Of a DNA stretch of 64,000 nucleotides, positions 36,457-47,464 are shown piece by piece. The DNA comes from Gnomoniopsis sp. IMI 355080 (taxonomy: Eukaryota; Ascomycota; Sordariomycetes; Diaporthales; Gnomoniaceae). The stretch is taken from the NCBI GenBank assembly GCA_027946555.1, contig JAPEVC010000012.1:247777-311776 (forward strand). The letters are read 5' to 3'. The translations under genes and the position numbers were made by a program. The notes under the pieces are model-generated. The model did not search any database. It was given only the letters and a program-made list of their open reading frames with translations, and was not told where the DNA came from. The number at the start of each line of letters is the position of its first letter. Position 1 is the first letter of the stretch.

Positions 36457-39400
36457 TTAGAATGCCGATCGCGTGCGGACGTCCTATTAGAATCATATTA
36501 GCATTTCTTTTGTCTGAGTAGAATGGTATTAGCAACTCACCGAAAGCTTGCGCTCAATTTCACGAACCGAACGGTCCAGCTCTCCCGCAATCATCAATTT
36601 CTTGTCGGTCGGAAGCAACGCAAACCTCTCGCACAAGTCACCATCGATGACACCCTTCACTGGAGCATAGTAACTCCGGTACATGAGATGGTCTCGGCCG
36701 GCCAAGGGTGGGTCCTCCTGCCGCATATGTTGCTCCAACGTCTGGAAGAAGTCGACATCCTCCCTACTGACAAAGGGAATTAGGACGCCAATCGTGCCTT
36801 GAATACCACCCCACAGCAGAATCTCCTGCCCACCAACTACCAAGCTGGTCTTGCAAATACTTGTTGGTAGATCTTGCGTGTAGAAGTGTGCCATCAGGTC
36901 AAGCCGTTGTGGTTCAGCGTGTAAGTACGGTCGGGCATGTGTGAGGTGAACCTCAGAGCCAGGTTCGTCTGCTTCCAGACTAGCCTTTTCAGGACACCGA
37001 AGGATCCAAATATTCCCAAATTTGTCGCTGCCGGCTGTGGAGTCGTAGTCGACCATAGTTGTCGAGGTCACCCATCGTGCAATGGTGTCGGACACAAAGG
37101 GGATCAACTTGTTGGTTTCGGGCTTGTACACAACGTATGTGACACCCTGCTGTACATCTCCTACCACAATGCGGTTATGTTGAGCCTGCAGAGAGACGAT
37201 TAAGTTGGGCGCAACGTCTGCTTGTGCCTTTCTCAACATTTGTCTCAATCCCAGATCGTAGACTCGCAGGGTTCTCCCTATTCCTGCGAGCAGCTTGCCT
37301 TGATAAGGGAGAAGGGCCATTGGTGGTTCTTCAATTTTGGTCTTGTGAATGAATTCCAGCTCTTTGCCATTCTCCTGAAATCGATAAACGTGTATGTAGC
37401 CTTCACTGAATTGTCGAGGATTGAGAATCATATCCTTGCCGGTGCCGACAATTAGGAAGCTTTCGCCATCCTGACTGGCGAAGGGAACAACAGCAGCGCT
37501 GACCGCGGCCTCATTGTTGTCGAGATCTATTCTGGCCAACACACCCGGCTCTTCTGACACAGGATCTACGACGTTGATACATGATGACCAACGACCCTTT
37601 CCTCGCGGGTACCCGAAGTCTTCAGGAGGAAGGACGGTTGAGTCGCCATTCACAACTCCAGGATCTGCGAGGAGTTGCTGTCTGAGCTCTGGAGGCAAAG
37701 TGTTGTTCTCGGACTCGATAGTATAAAAGTAAGGCTGGTCAGGGTGCTTGACCAGTTTTCTGGGAGTGTATGTAAGAGGAATAGATTTTTGGATCATATT
37801 GTCGCTCAATTTCTCAACCGAGAAAATCCTATAGTTTGGTTAGTAATGCGCGAAGTACTAACGTAGTGCAATAATATGTAGTGGTATCTTGTGATCATCA
37901 GAAGGAACAATTGGTATCGTAAGAACGACACAAGTGGCCTCATAACCTCTCTGGGTTTCGGTATCCCTTTTATCATCATGAAAAGCGTGGATGGTCGTAA
38001 GGAAAGAAGAAGAGACCAAACTGACCTTAAGTAGTTCGCATGGATTCCGACCATGCTTTCTACGCACTGCTCGCTGCTGAAATTCCATCCCCATTCGAGC
38101 TCAGCATAATCGAGCGGAGTCATCATGAAGCCACGGGTGAGAGGATCCGCGTATCCAAGCCATGACCTCGAACTCAAAGCCAGAACGCACGTCGAGCCTT
38201 GGACAGACACTTGGAACAGCTTCACAGGCTTGGGACCCAGAAACTTTTGACGGGTGTCGGTCAGCTCACCAGTGATCTCATCAAGTACGGTTCGCAGATA
38301 GACACCAGAGTGAAGACCGATGTGCAGATACAGCGTCGAGCCACCTGAAGCAGAGTCCTCCATCGCCATAATGTTTAACGAAGACGGCGCCGCAGACAAG
38401 GCTTGCACAGATTTGTTTTCAAGCGTCGAGTCGGGGTCCAGACTGAGAACTCGGACTGTACGATCATCACAGCCGACAGCCAGGTAGGAACTCCTTTGGC
38501 GGCCTTCTGGAACTTCACCGAGACTCAAACATGTCACAGTTCCGAACATCTCCTTCTTCTCGTCATACTCGGCAAGAGAACCGTCCTCGTCCATTTCGAA
38601 GTAGACAAGCTCGCCAGAGCTCAGGGCAATAGCAACCTGTCTCGAATTTGTTGCAGCGGCCACAATTGACCTGTGCTGTGGCGCGCCCCACTCATTCACT
38701 CGTCCGTGGCGAATGTGACGAATACCTTTGGGATGAACTTGGATTAGGCCATCATCACCAAGCTGTTGAACCGCAAGAGTAGTCACTGAGTCCAGGAAGC
38801 CCGTATCGCTGACTTGCTCCACTGTCTCACCAATACTGAGGACTAAGGTGCTGTTCGTGGAGGATAGCACGATGTATGCATCGTACTGGTCATCGCTCTT
38901 CAGCTTGGTCGTCCACACTGCAGATGGGTTGCCAGGGAGTTCCGAAGCCACGATCTCGTTGACCTCCAAACCATGCTTCAGCGTGCGGAAGGTGCTGCGC
39001 GCACCATTGCCACAAACTGAATAAATCTGAGGCGCATCCTCGTCGGTGAGATTTGCGACCTTGCAGTCGGTGAGAGGGTTCATTGAGTCAATACTCTCCA
39101 CGAGTGCCAAATTTTCATTTGGCCTTGGGTGGAAGTACGCTGGCTCGTAGGCTGCTGTTGGATCGGTCGAGAAATTGTCGCTGCTGAATTCAAGCTCTTC
39201 ATCGTCATCACCAAGTTTTTCGAATTGGTAAAAGTGGTGGTTGCCAAACTCGCTTGCCGCATACAAGAATCCACTCTTCAAGATGCAAAGACTAGACGCA
39301 ACTGGAGTCGTGTCAAAGTACTTGATCTTGAGCCGCTCGACCTCGCCAGTGGGATTGCCCTCCGCATCTTCAACCATATCGATAGTGACCTTGAATAGAT

Positions 39401-40514
39401 CACCATCCTCAGTCTGGAGAAGGAAGAAGAACAAACCCGCACTGTTCTTGAGCTTATGCATTACACCTCCAACAATACACCGCTTCCTTTGAGGGTCTTC
39501 TGTCGCACCTCTCCGCCGGGGTATCGGTACACGGAATGCCTCTTGATTAGAATGCCGGTATGTGATGTTCTCTTCGCCGCATACGAGGACACCAGAGGGA
39601 CCGTCGTTGCCTCCAGGGACCTGGAATAGCATGCTCGAAGTTGGATCGACAGGCTCAGACCATTTCCGGACAACATGATTCAGTCCCAGGTCGAGCTCAT
39701 AGTAGACGAGCTGTGTCTCCGCCTCTCTTGCTGCCTGACCGCTGGAGTCTTGATCGGCTTCCGTGTACTCGGTTTCCAGCGCAGCGAAGACCGGATTCGC
39801 ATAACCCACGTCAAGGGCTACAAGGCAGAAAACGAGCACGCCGGGCTTGTGGGCCTCCAAAGGAGACGAGATCGTGAGCTCGGCTTGAGAGTTCCGGTTC
39901 AGAACGTAGACGAGCTTATTCTTCTCCACTGACGCGATCATACACGCTCTGCCCTTTGGGTCTGCTGCGAGAAATTGGCCAGGGATGACTCGACGGATGC
40001 CCGACTTTCCGAAAGTCTCGAGGTGGATGCGCGTGAAGCGGTTCTGCGTAGGCTGATACTCGATGATGGCAATTCTGCCCGAGTCGGTTGCGAGAATGAT
40101 GTAGTCTACGAGGCTTGTTAGCGATGCGGACTACCAAACAAGGAGGAGCCCCCGTACAAAGACAGACACATGCCGATCATGTTGGCAGCGGTCGAAGATC
40201 TGGCAGGTCGGCTTTGAATCACTAAGAGCCCACATCAAGAAGGGTGTTCGCAGGTGTGAGGGAAGCTTACCTTTGTTGCTGCCAGCGAGACGAAACGCGG
40301 CAATGGATCTGATGATACCAAAGACATCATGGGAGAGGATGGTGATGACCTTTCCCTGGGTGGGATCAGGCTTGAGGAGGGAGAGACGCGTGCCGCAAGC
40401 CGTCATGATCTGCTGCTCCTTTGTCCCTGAGAACTGGCCGACGATAGCTTGGGTCACGGTGGACGGAGGCTGGATCGTCAGCGAGTACATGAACATGTTG
40501 GATGTGGTCGCCAT
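36457..40514 (-). CDS. rse1: Pre-mRNA-splicing factor Rse1 (SF3b subunit 3 / SF3b130)
   Basis: This is the large beta-propeller scaffold of the U2 snRNP SF3b complex, which supports branch-site recognition in the nucleus. Four exons (40271-40514, 38026-40105, 36541-37828, 36457-36483) encode 1212 residues, the family's normal length. The MMS1-type N-terminal propeller includes RLSLLKPDP, DYIILATDSGRIAIIEYQP and GQFLAADPKGRACM; the CPSF_A-type C-terminal half holds LTYTPRKLVKHP and PYFYTIESENNTL. The last exon is 27 nt and replaces a read-through tail with the conserved end DVRTRSAF. Introns are 165, 197 (branch ACTAAC) and 57 nt, all GT-AG. It shares a 347-bp divergent promoter with the Mss51 gene. 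Confidence 0.95.
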
Positions 40515-40861
40515 CTTGACAGCTGTAGCAGAGAAGGCCTGCGCAGCGCCGTCATGAGTCTTTGAAGATGTCGAGGGTAGATGACGGCATGGGTGGAAAA
40601 CCCGCGCACGTGGAAGTGAGTCGGAGGGGTTGTTGTGAGGTTGATGAGGATGAGGATCGTGGCAGGGGAGCTGCAGAAAAAGTTGCAGAGTCCAAGCTTC
40701 CCAGCATGCAGCTACTTGTGGCGCCTGTGGCGGTGCAAGCGTCACCTCACCTCACCTTACTTCACTTCACTCCACCCTTCCCTGCAGCATTGACTGCGAC
40801 TTGTAGTGTTCTCTGCGGCGATGCGATAGGGATCTCTTTGGCGAGACACAGTTCTTTTTCA
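40515..40861. promoter_or_regulatory. Bidirectional promoter between rse1 and mss51
   Basis: The two start codons are divergent and only 347 bp apart, so both core promoters fit in this space. It contains a direct run of CACCTCACCTCACCTTACTTCACTTCACTCC-like units at about 40744-40772 (pentamer-type TCACC/TTCAC repeats). Neither a TATA box nor a known factor site is evident. Confidence 0.5.
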
Positions 40862-42503
40862 ATGACTCCGTCAATTGAATTCGCAGCGCGCGCTGCGCTG
40901 AGCACCATGTGCCGGCGTTGCGCCCGATCCACCTCACGACAAACCTCGCTGCGACAGGTGCCTTCTATGACGAGGACGATACACTCAGGAAAGCCTGCAA
41001 GGCCTCGAGGGACAAGTCTGAGCATACCGAAGTCGCCAGCAAGCACCAGACCGTCTTCAGCATTTGCGCAAGCCTCCAATGCGTTTGGCTTCAGGAGTGA
41101 GGACGCTCCGGCACCTCCCGGAAAGCGCGTCCTGACCGAAGACGACCTCTTCCACCCATACTCCAGCTCGCCCATCCCCGAGATCCGCCAGCGCGCTGCA
41201 TTCATGAAACAGCACGCTCACTGCCCCTGCCCAGACCACCGACCGACGCGCCTGTCAGAAAGCGGCCAGCCTCTGCGACAGTCCCCCGACACCGCCCAGC
41301 TACCCCCAGCGCATGTCAACTTCGAGTGTCCAGACTGCGGCGTGCCTGTATATTGCAGCAAGGAGCATTGGATGGCCGACTACGAAGCCCACTTGGAGGT
41401 GTGTGATACACTAAGGCAGATCAATGAGGACGACCACGACCTAAGGTCCGGCAGAGTATTTCCAGAGTTCGACTACGCCGGCCCACAGCTGGAGGAGGCT
41501 ATGGTAAATATGACGAACTGGGATACGTTCTTGTACACAAGAGATTTTCAGGCTATCAACTCGGACAGAAGTATGAGGCAAGCCACCAGGATATTGACGT
41601 ATCCCGTGACGGTGGGGAGTATTTTGCATGAGCTCAGCCCTTACAGTTTGCGACAAGACAGCAGGCTGACTCCTGAGGGGCTCAAGAGCTTCAGTGGTAT
41701 GTGTCTTTGCATGAAGTTCACTGTTGCCGTACCCGTTGGTTAATGTCTTTTTAGCTTTGAGATACACTCTTCACCCTCCCAGGACCGGCGGCGGCACGGA
41801 AGTAAAGAATTTGCGTATGGAGGCGCCCCCAGTGCGTCTCTTCATTCTCGGCGCGCGCGCAGAATCTTCCCTTCCTCGCGACGCTTGGACCCAACTCGCG
41901 CATCTCTTTCCTCGCTCCAGCCTCCATCTCATTTTCATTGGTCCCGAATCCATGGCAAACCGGGATGATGAATTTCCTCTGCCAGAGAGGGTACCCAGCA
42001 ACCCATACGGCGCTGTGGTCGAGCGTCCCTATCACAACATGAAGATCAGCACCATCGTGGATTATTATCACAACATCCACAGAACCGGTTACTTTGCTCC
42101 ATACGACCCCTACTTTGACTGTTTCGTCATGTTCCACCCGGGACTAGGACACCCAGCCAGCTCGCATGAGTGGTCCGAGACGCTACCCATGCTTTTGGAA
42201 ACGAAGGCACCCATAATCGTCACTGGATATACGCAGTATGACATGGAGAGAGACATCGAATGGGTGAACAAGACGGCCGCTGGAGAATTTGATCTTCTTC
42301 TGAAGCCCGGCGAGAACCTCTTCAGGAGTTTGAGGTGGGACTTGAACGACATGGACCCCCAGGATGTCACTTGTGGTAACTGGGGTGTGTGGGCATTCCG
42401 TGGAAAAAGGTATGTAATTTCAATCCTGATAAGTAAATCGAAAGAGTGACCCTTGCTAAGTATACTTCACAGATATGAGACGACCAGGAAGGATGTGGAT
42501 TAG
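40862..42503 (+). CDS. mss51: Mss51-type mitochondrial translational activator with MYND-like zinc finger
   Basis: Mss51 in yeast activates translation of COX1 mRNA and acts in cytochrome oxidase assembly in the mitochondrial matrix. Three exons (40862-41696, 41755-42409, 42473-42503) encode 506 residues from the first plausible ATG; another in-frame ATG at 40907 is also possible. The N-terminus is rich in Arg, Ser and Ala with no acidic residue for a stretch, like a presequence. A zinc-finger region shows CPCPDH, CPDCGVPVYCSKEHW and HLEVC. Further family motifs are NMTNWDTFLYTRDF, ILTYPVTVGSILHELSPYS and FVMFHPGLGH. The introns (58 and 63 nt, donors GTATGT) complete SFSALRYTLHPP and FRGKRYETTRKDVD. 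It is divergent from rse1. Confidence 0.9.
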
Positions 42504-43836
42504 AGCCTCGACACCAGTGATGTGGTCATCGTTGGTGCTGTACATACTATCTGTACATTTATTACAATGGAAAGGCAAACTTGATACAGTCCTCGACACA
42601 CGTCCATAGTTCCATGCGAATTTCACTCCGAGCTCGAAGATACAAATTCAGTAACTCAAGGCGGTATTATGGTGTCCCTAGGTTCCATACTAACTGCCCG
42701 AAGCCTGTTTGGCGGTACTGACTTACAAGCAAAAAAATTCAAAACTCTTCGCTTTCCGTCTTGGGGACAGCGACACTGTCCAGAATGAACAACTCACCCG
42801 CAATAATCATTGCCCTCCATCCGGGTGCTGGCTTCATACTTCATGCCTTCGGCTTCCAGCACCCGGCCCATGTAGTTCTAGGAAAGAGTAGCATCAGTTC
42901 TCGGCCATAGTTCAGCCCACGCAGATCGCTATTATTCCGAAATCTGGCAGCCTTCTGCAATGCCTCTTCAACTTTATCCAGCGTGTCACCCCAGTGGCGA
43001 GGCACGTCTCGCAGAGGGTGTTGATCGATACGGCGGCCTGAGTGGACTCCTCGCCGTAGCCGTGTATGTTCCCTTTGCTCTTTTGCACGGCCACAGTGTT
43101 GCCTCGGTCAGTGCCTTGAGTATTTGGGTTGAACAGTGATGTTCCGAGCTATGTGCGGCGGTCCTGTTGTGAACATTGCTTGTTTTGATGCTGTCTAGGC
43201 AAGTTGAACGTTTTTACAAGAAATGATGGAGTCTCCATGCTGTCCAAAAAGTAGATATATCGGACAGAGACAGAGACACAGAGAGTGAGAAGAGAGGCGA
43301 CACAGCAGGGTTTATTGGAAACGGCTTAGTGAGCCCGGGTTGGCCACACGCTTCACCTTCCCTAGCTACGCATTGCCATGTTTGTTTTACAGCACGGAGT
43401 TCAAGGATTTCGATATTTTTTCCTGCTCTTTCTTTCAGGGATCGGAATCTTCGAAAAAGATTTGACAGAAAAATCAAGAGCACCGGAGGGAAATCGGGGT
43501 ATGTAGATTCTGCCCTAACCCCAACGTATGTTATAAGCTGGACCTCGTTTGCCGCAGGTCCTGTTATCAAGTGATTTTGCCATGCCTGCATGTAGGACTT
43601 CAGAACTTTGCTCTACCTTTCTGTGGCTATGCAGTGGTCACTTAAAACGATGCGAAGAGTCAAGTTTGTATACACTATATTCGTGACTGAGTGAATATAC
43701 TCAACTATTACTATGGGCCGTCAATTACTGAGTCAAAGTGAGGCATTTGCTAATCATTACGTGCTCTCCGATTTGCAACATGACGTGAACCAACGCCTGA
43801 ACAACTCAATTCTTGCAACCACGCATTGTCCTCACC
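42504..43836. other. Intergenic region with a possible minus-strand gene remnant
   Basis: About 1.3 kb between Mss51 and the thiamine gene. Most shows nothing. On the minus strand at about 42760-43110, two offset frames look protein-like: GNIHGYGEESTQAAVSINTL, then DVPRHWGDTLDKVEEALQKA with RFRNNSDLRGLNYGREL, then NYMGRVLEAEGMKYEAS. They cannot be joined into one frame with clear splice sites. It may be a gene remnant. Confidence 0.35.
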
Positions 43837-45666
43837 ATGGCCTCTTCTGTATCTGCTGATGGCTCTGCGGTCGACTACCGTCTTTATTTGGTCACAGACT
43901 CCACCCCCGCGATTCTTGGCAACAAGGACATTTGTGACGTCGTGGATCGAGCGCTCCGTGGCGGCGTCACGCTTGTTCAGTATCGAGACAAGACAAGTGA
44001 TACTGGGCATCTCATCTCCACTGCGCAAAGATTGCACGAGTTGACCAAAAAATACCATGTCCCTCTTCTCATTAACGACCGCGTGGACGTGGCTCTCGCC
44101 GTGGGCTGCGAGGGCGTTCATCTGGGTCAGGATGATATGAGTAAGTACACAACACACCGACAGTGTACTTAACATGAGAGGTGGCTAATCCCAAACAATC
44201 GCATAGCCATTGAGAAGGCAAGGAAGCTCCTCGGCAAGGACAAAATCATTGGTATCACGGCCAATACTGTGGAGGAGGCTCTTACGGCCTGTAAGCAGGG
44301 CGCAGACTATCTTGGTGTAGGGACTATCTTCGCAACCCAGACGTAAGTTGACCTCCGAGTCCTTTTCATTGTTTTTGATGTTGACACCTTGCAGAAAGAA
44401 AGACACCAAGTCAGTCATAGGGACTGAGGGACTGAAACACACTCTTCAGGTCCTCGATGACAACGGCTTTAGCGCGGTTCCTGTGGTCTGTATCGGAGGA
44501 CTCAACGCCTCAAATGTTTTCCAGGTCATGTTCCGGGGTAGCCCTAAGGGAAATCCTTTGGATGGTGTAGCGGTCGTGAGCGCCATCATGGCAGCTGACA
44601 ATCCTGAGGCTGCGTCCCGGCACCTGCGAGACCTCGTAGTAACGTCCGACGATTTGAACCGGTCTGCCGATCTGAGATCTGGACGATCGGGGATCGAGAG
44701 TAAAGAGAACATTCTGGATTTGGTTCCGCGTGTGATCAAGACGGTTCACGAGACGAAGCCATTGTCACACAACATGACGAATTTGGTAGCTTACCCTTGA
44801 GTCGCAACCTGTTTCTCTGTGAGAGCGCTAACACGGCCACAGGTTGTTCAAAACTTTGCAGCTAACGTCGCTCTGTGTGTGGGCGCTTCGCCCATCATGG
44901 CAAACTACGCCGAGGAAGCAGCTGATCTTGCTAAGCTCGGGGGTGCCTTGGTGATCAACATGGGCACAGTGACTCCTGAGGGCCTGGAAAACTATAAGAA
45001 AGCCCTTCGGGCCTACAATGCGGCATTACGCCCGGTATTGCTTGATCCGGTTGGGTAAGTGGAGCTCTTATTTGATTTCTATGGATACATAATTTACGAG
45101 CCTCCCACAGAGCCGGAGCGACCGCAATCCGTCGTGCAGCCGTCAAAGACATCCTTTCAGCCGGCTACATCGACGTTATCAAAGGCAATGAGAGCGAAAT
45201 CAAGACGGTCTTTGGTAGCGCCGGAGGAGAGAGTCAGCGTGGTGTGGATAGCAGCAGCACGCTGTCCCTGGACGAGAAAGTGGAGATCATCAGTGCACTG
45301 GCATTAAGAGAGCAGGCCATTGTTGTGATGACTGGTAAAACAGACCTTGTTAGCAACGGCGACCGGGTCTTTTCGATCGACAACGGGCATGAGTATCTGG
45401 GCATGATCACTGGGACAGGATGTACCTTGGGAACAACCATCTCGGCTATGGTGGCTGCGTGGTATGATGAAGACAGGCTGGCGGCGGTCCTTGCGGGCAT
45501 CCTACTGTTCGAAGTCGCTGCGGAGATGGCGGCTCAAAAGGGCAGTGTTGAGGGTCCGGGCAGCTTTGTTCCAGCTTTTCTGGATTCGCTGTATCAGCTT
45601 CGCACGGCAACTGCTCAAGGCAACCTCTCATGGTTGGCGGCCGCAAAAGTCACCGTAATCCGATGA
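43837..45666 (+). CDS. thi6: Bifunctional thiamine phosphate synthase / hydroxyethylthiazole kinase (Thi6-type)
   Basis: This enzyme phosphorylates 4-methyl-5-hydroxyethylthiazole and couples it to the pyrimidine diphosphate to make thiamine phosphate. Five exons (43837-44140, 44207-44342, 44395-44785, 44843-45054, 45111-45666) encode 532 residues, near the yeast length. The TMP-synthase half (about 13-235) shows YLVTDS, VQYRDK, NDRVDVALAVGCEGVHLGQDD, GVGTIFATQT and VVCIGGLN. The kinase half shows SHNMTN, NFAANVALCVGASPIM, LDPVGAGAT, IKGNESEI and the TGTGCTLGT loop with the catalytic cysteine. Introns are 66, 52, 57 and 56 nt, all GT-AG. No TPP riboswitch-like element was recognised in the leader or introns. 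The isochorismatase-type gene lies downstream on the same strand. Confidence 0.95.
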
Positions 45667-46117
45667 TTGCGCCAGGTACGCGACTATCAGATGCCATGCA
45701 TGCATCATGCCGTCCATGTTCCATAAGACTTTATGCGCAGCAAGTCCGTACTTTTGCTAGAACTTGTACTTCGTACTGCTATGGCACATAAAATGCGGAA
45801 GACATCAGGCAACTTGCGAGGCCCTGCGCATGTCCGGCTGTCCGAAGCTATTGAATCCCGGACCTCCGGGCCGTGATATCGGGCCGGGGTCGGCTCGGCT
45901 TACATGGACCTTGACGTCTTCGGGAGACCTGCGGGGAACGACTTCACTTCGTCCATACATTATACTTGTCTCATAACAGAAATTTCCATCTGCGAATGTT
46001 CCCCGTGTTATGAACATTGTGCCGCTAAGAACCATAAGATCTCCAAGACTCCACTTGCGATATTGCGCCCTCTATAAGCCCTCCAACACCACCCCTCTCT
46101 CACGGGCACTTTCAGTC
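45667..46117. other. Intergenic region
   Basis: This 451-bp spacer separates two genes on the plus strand. It includes a GC-rich stretch near 45,850-45,900 with GGACCTCCGGGCC and GGGCCGGGGTCGG, and a pyrimidine-rich stretch before the next start. No gene was seen. Confidence 0.4.
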
Positions 46118-46976
46118 ATGGCGGACTCACCAGCTCACGAGCGGCGATTAAGTAGGTCTTAACCTTGAAGGTATCTTCCCTGAAATGCTGACACAACTTA
46201 GGTAATTCCGCGATCTTGTGAGTGGCCCACCATTTACACATCGATGGCCTCAAGGAACACTTCCACTCTGACTAGCACCCTTCTCACAGCGTATGCGATA
46301 TACAGGAGAAATTCCGCAATGCAATTCACGAGTTTGACAAAGTGTACGCAGGGCTTTCATTCGTCTCCTTTTCCTCCCCAATCACGTACCTCTCTGTATA
46401 TTTCTTCTCTCAAGACTAACACCATCTCTCCCTTTCCCCTCCAAAAGCGTCCTCACCACCCAAAAGGTCTTGAGAGCCGCGCAAGCACTCCAAATCCCAA
46501 TCTACACCACAACCCAAAACGCCGCGCGTCTCGGCGCCATCGTGCCGGACCTAACCACGCTCCTCTCATCACCATCGTCGCGTGTCCGTGTACAGGCCGA
46601 CAAGACGCTCTTCAGCATGTGGCTCCCCGAAATCACCCATGAGCTCGAGCCGAAAGCCGACGTTGTGCTGGTCGGCATCGAGAGCCACATCTGCATCACG
46701 CAGACGGCCCTTGACGCCCTGCGGGCCGGGCATAAGGTCTATGTGCTTGCGGACGGTGTGAGTAGCTGCAACAAGGAGGAAGTGCCCATCGCGCTGGCGA
46801 GGCTGAGGGCGGAGGGGGCGGTCGTTACTACGAGTGAGAGTTGGCTGTATGAGGTTGTGGGCGATGCGGGTGCGCCAGAATTCAAGAGCTTGATTGGAAT
46901 TGTCAAAGATACCATGCAGGACACCAAGAAGGTCTTGGCGGCTTTGGCGCCGGTGCAAGGGGGGTCGAAGATCTGA
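46118..46976 (+). CDS. Isochorismatase-family cysteine hydrolase
   Basis: Four exons (46118-46151, 46202-46217, 46290-46343, 46448-46976) encode 210 residues of a single-domain isochorismatase-type hydrolase, close to ISOC1/ISOC2 and YcaC-type proteins. The presumed catalytic triad is Asp20 (FVCDIQEKF), Lys87 (DKTLFSMWLP) and Cys117 (GIESHICITQT), with the usual Ile-rich surround. The substrate is unknown for this eukaryotic group. Exon 2 is only 16 nt, and the first three exons total 104 nt. Splicing is required: without it the Asp20 motif cannot be read. The start ATG at 46118 is the first in frame and close to the acidic-poor MADSPAHERRL. Same strand as the thiamine gene, but nothing shows a shared pathway. 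Confidence 0.9.
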
Positions 46977-47464
46977 GATGGCGTTTGCATAGTGATACAA
47001 GGCTGGATGCAGGTGGACTCTGGCTTTCGGGGTATACACTCACGCGGCATACAGGGTGCTGGAGATGAGACTTTTGGTACTTGGACGTTCTCATATTCCG
47101 AGACCGATGCCAGTTTCTGGAAGAAGGCACACACAAGGCAGCACGCAAGGCCGAGCATTATCAGTGTTCAGTAATTCCTCTTGTTTTATATTTCAGCGAT
47201 TTAATTTTGCATTGATAGGTGCATCCCAGCTCACTTGTCAATAACAAACCGACGAGACTTCGAAGAACAGGACGTCATAAGGCTTACAGCGCTACACAAG
47301 TGAGCGAGGCTGACTTTCGTCTTGCGGCATTGTTCTAGGTAACATAATTATGTCGTGGGTGTAACCACCAGAGGTATCCTCCACCCTCATTTCGGTACAC
47401 AAGTCGTCAATCATCTTAAATATCTTTCCCTCTATTCCCGCTGTTCCAACATGTAGGTTGGATC
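46977..47464. other. Convergent intergenic region
   Basis: This 488-bp space separates the stops of the hydrolase gene and the next minus-strand gene. It should contain both 3' untranslated regions. No gene or repeat was seen. Confidence 0.4.

Noticed and set aside
43500..44206. Possible TPP riboswitch near the Thi6-type gene
   Set aside because: The leader and first intron lack recognisable conserved TPP-aptamer elements; fungal TPP riboswitches are mainly known from THI4, NMT1 and transporter genes.
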